64,000 bases of DNA from Meloidogyne chitwoodi (lineage: Eukaryota > Nematoda > Chromadorea > Rhabditida > Meloidogynidae). The DNA lies in NCBI GenBank assembly GCA_015183035.1, contig JACZZP010000013.1, positions 2,232,001 to 2,296,000 on the forward strand, read 5' to 3'. Under the pieces are notes generated by a model that worked only from the letters and a program-made list of their open reading frames with translations, was not told the DNA's origin and searched no databases. This document shows, in pieces, positions 62,903-64,000 of the stretch (its first letter is position 1; every line of letters starts with the position of its first letter). The position numbers and the translations under genes were made by a program.

Positions 62903-64000
62903 ATGTTTACTTGGAAAAAACCACAGGATTTCCACTCATCACTTCAGCGGTTTTCGGATTTGAGTCGAGACGCAGGTTCACGATCAAAACACTTCAAATT
63001 GATTTTTGAGAATCTCACCTCTGAAGTAAAGTTAATTTTTTAAACAAAGTCATTTTACATAATTATTGGGTTAAACAATTGAATTGTCATTCTGGTTTCA
63101 TTTTTGAGGAGAAAAGGCAGTTAATTGAGAGTTTTGGATTTGAGCTGTTTCATCTAATAGATTCGCTTATTCTCTGCCATTATGGTCAACCTATTGAACA
63201 ACAAACAGTTGCTGATATTGAGATGGCACTTGGAATACTTGAACAAGTTTTATTAAATGCACCTGAGTTTGTTGGAATTGGTTGGTCCATTTTTGTTAAT
63301 TAAAAAATTACTTCTAATAAGATTATGATTCAATAAAAGATCAAACTTTAAATTGTTTAATCAGGTTGGCAGAGGAACGGGATCGAATTTATCTTGAAGA
63401 TGGTGCTTCACCCTCGAAATGAAATGGCTGTTAGAAAACTTGCTATTCGACTCTTCATCATTTGGTAGTTTTTATTCATATTCGTTGTTTTTATTCAAAT
63501 ATCTAGGTATCAAATTTTGTCTGTCTATGGCCGTACTAGTCAAAATTTGGATACTGCTTTTCAGAGCTGTTTACCACACTTTCCGCTTCATGGAGATAAT
63601 GATACTGAACGTATTTTAACTGTGCGTATAATTGGAAATAAATAATTGATTTTAGATTAAATTTAGATATTTTGTGAGGGTGGACCTACTTTTCTTAGTG
63701 ATGAAGTTGCTGGGTTAAATTCTAAGTATGAACCAACTATGGGAATGGCAAAAAGTGTTCCTATCGTTGTCTGTACATCAACTGAAATAAATGTAGAGCC
63801 ATCACAACAGCAACAAATTTCAATTGATACAAGAATATCAATTCGCGAACGAGCTAAAATACTTCAGGTTTTTATTATTATTATTGCATTATATATATTA
63901 TTAAATATTGACAGATATACCTTGATAAATTTCTCGAGTATGTTATTCGTGAAACCATGCGAATAAACTGGCCGAATCCTATACATCGTTTAGAATGTGC
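62903..64000 (+). CDS. RALGAPA: Ral GTPase-activating protein alpha subunit, N-terminal part
   Basis: RalGAP-alpha is the catalytic chain of the RalA/RalB GAP heterodimer and restrains Ral and TORC1 signalling. Exons 62903-63025, 63109-63280, 63365-63464, 63507-63621, 63667-63867, 63915-64000 encode the N-terminal 265 or so residues; the gene runs off the window, so the GAP domain is not visible. Matches to the family N-terminus: MFTWKKPQDFHSSLQRFSDL, RSKHFKLIFENLTSEEKRQL, FILKMVLHPRNEMAVRKLAI, IRLFIIWYQIL and LDKFLEYVIRETM. The exon 2 acceptor at 63107-63108 (TTTTTGAG) was chosen because it alone keeps frame and matches family spacing. It starts 173 bp after LST8. Confidence 0.85.

Overview
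This window looks like nuclear DNA of a nematode. It is very AT-rich, and its genes are cut into many small exons by introns of mostly 40-90 nt. AG acceptors lie a few bases upstream of several ATGs, as expected for spliced-leader trans-splicing. Most proteins are recognisable by motif as orthologues of conserved metazoan genes with Caenorhabditis counterparts. The base composition and the AG|GTTTATT donor style would suit a tylenchid such as a root-knot nematode, but that is inference. The supplied open reading frames mostly show single exons, so gene models were assembled by hand from splice signals, reading phase and family conservation. Except where noted, exon lengths were checked to sum to whole codons.

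Layout. 0-2 kb: E2F7/8-type repressor (-), with E2F-like sites upstream and a suspicious one-base disruption in its second DNA-binding domain. 2-7.7 kb: gene-poor, with tRNA-like fragments and repeats. 7.7-11.3 kb: small mitochondrial-type membrane protein (+), ASCC1 (+), single-doublecortin protein (-). 12.9-15.5 kb: myristoylated FRS2-like PTB adaptor (-). 16.8-18.8 kb: glutathione synthetase (-). 19.5-21.4 kb: BTBD17/Tango10-like BTB-BACK protein (+). 21.7-22.2 kb: PP1 inhibitor-3 (-). 22.6-24.3 kb: two small orphan membrane proteins (+). 24.9-26.3 kb: EMX/ceh-2 homeobox gene (+). 27.9-30.5 kb: unknown protein with SILK and RVxF PP1-docking motifs (-). 30.5-39.9 kb: homopolymer-rich gene desert. 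39.9-41.2 kb: coiled-coil orphan (-). 41.9-45.7 kb: RUN-domain protein of RUSC/UNC-14 type (-). 46.6-49.8 kb: 23-exon acetylcholinesterase (-). 51.7-54.2 kb: tandemly duplicated, cysteine-rich candidate gene or gene relic (-). 54.6-58.9 kb: ADAM10/SUP-17 (+). 59.85-64 kb: closely spaced RPL21, LST8 and RalGAP-alpha (+, last one cut by the window end).

Themes. Several genes act in receptor and growth signalling: FRS2-like adaptor, ADAM10, LST8, RalGAP-alpha. Two encode likely PP1 regulators. The most interesting points are the rpl-21/LST8/RalGAP cluster, the LST8 blade insertion, two 13-nt micro-exons, the SILK+RVxF protein, the E2F disruption and the cysteine-rich duplicated locus.
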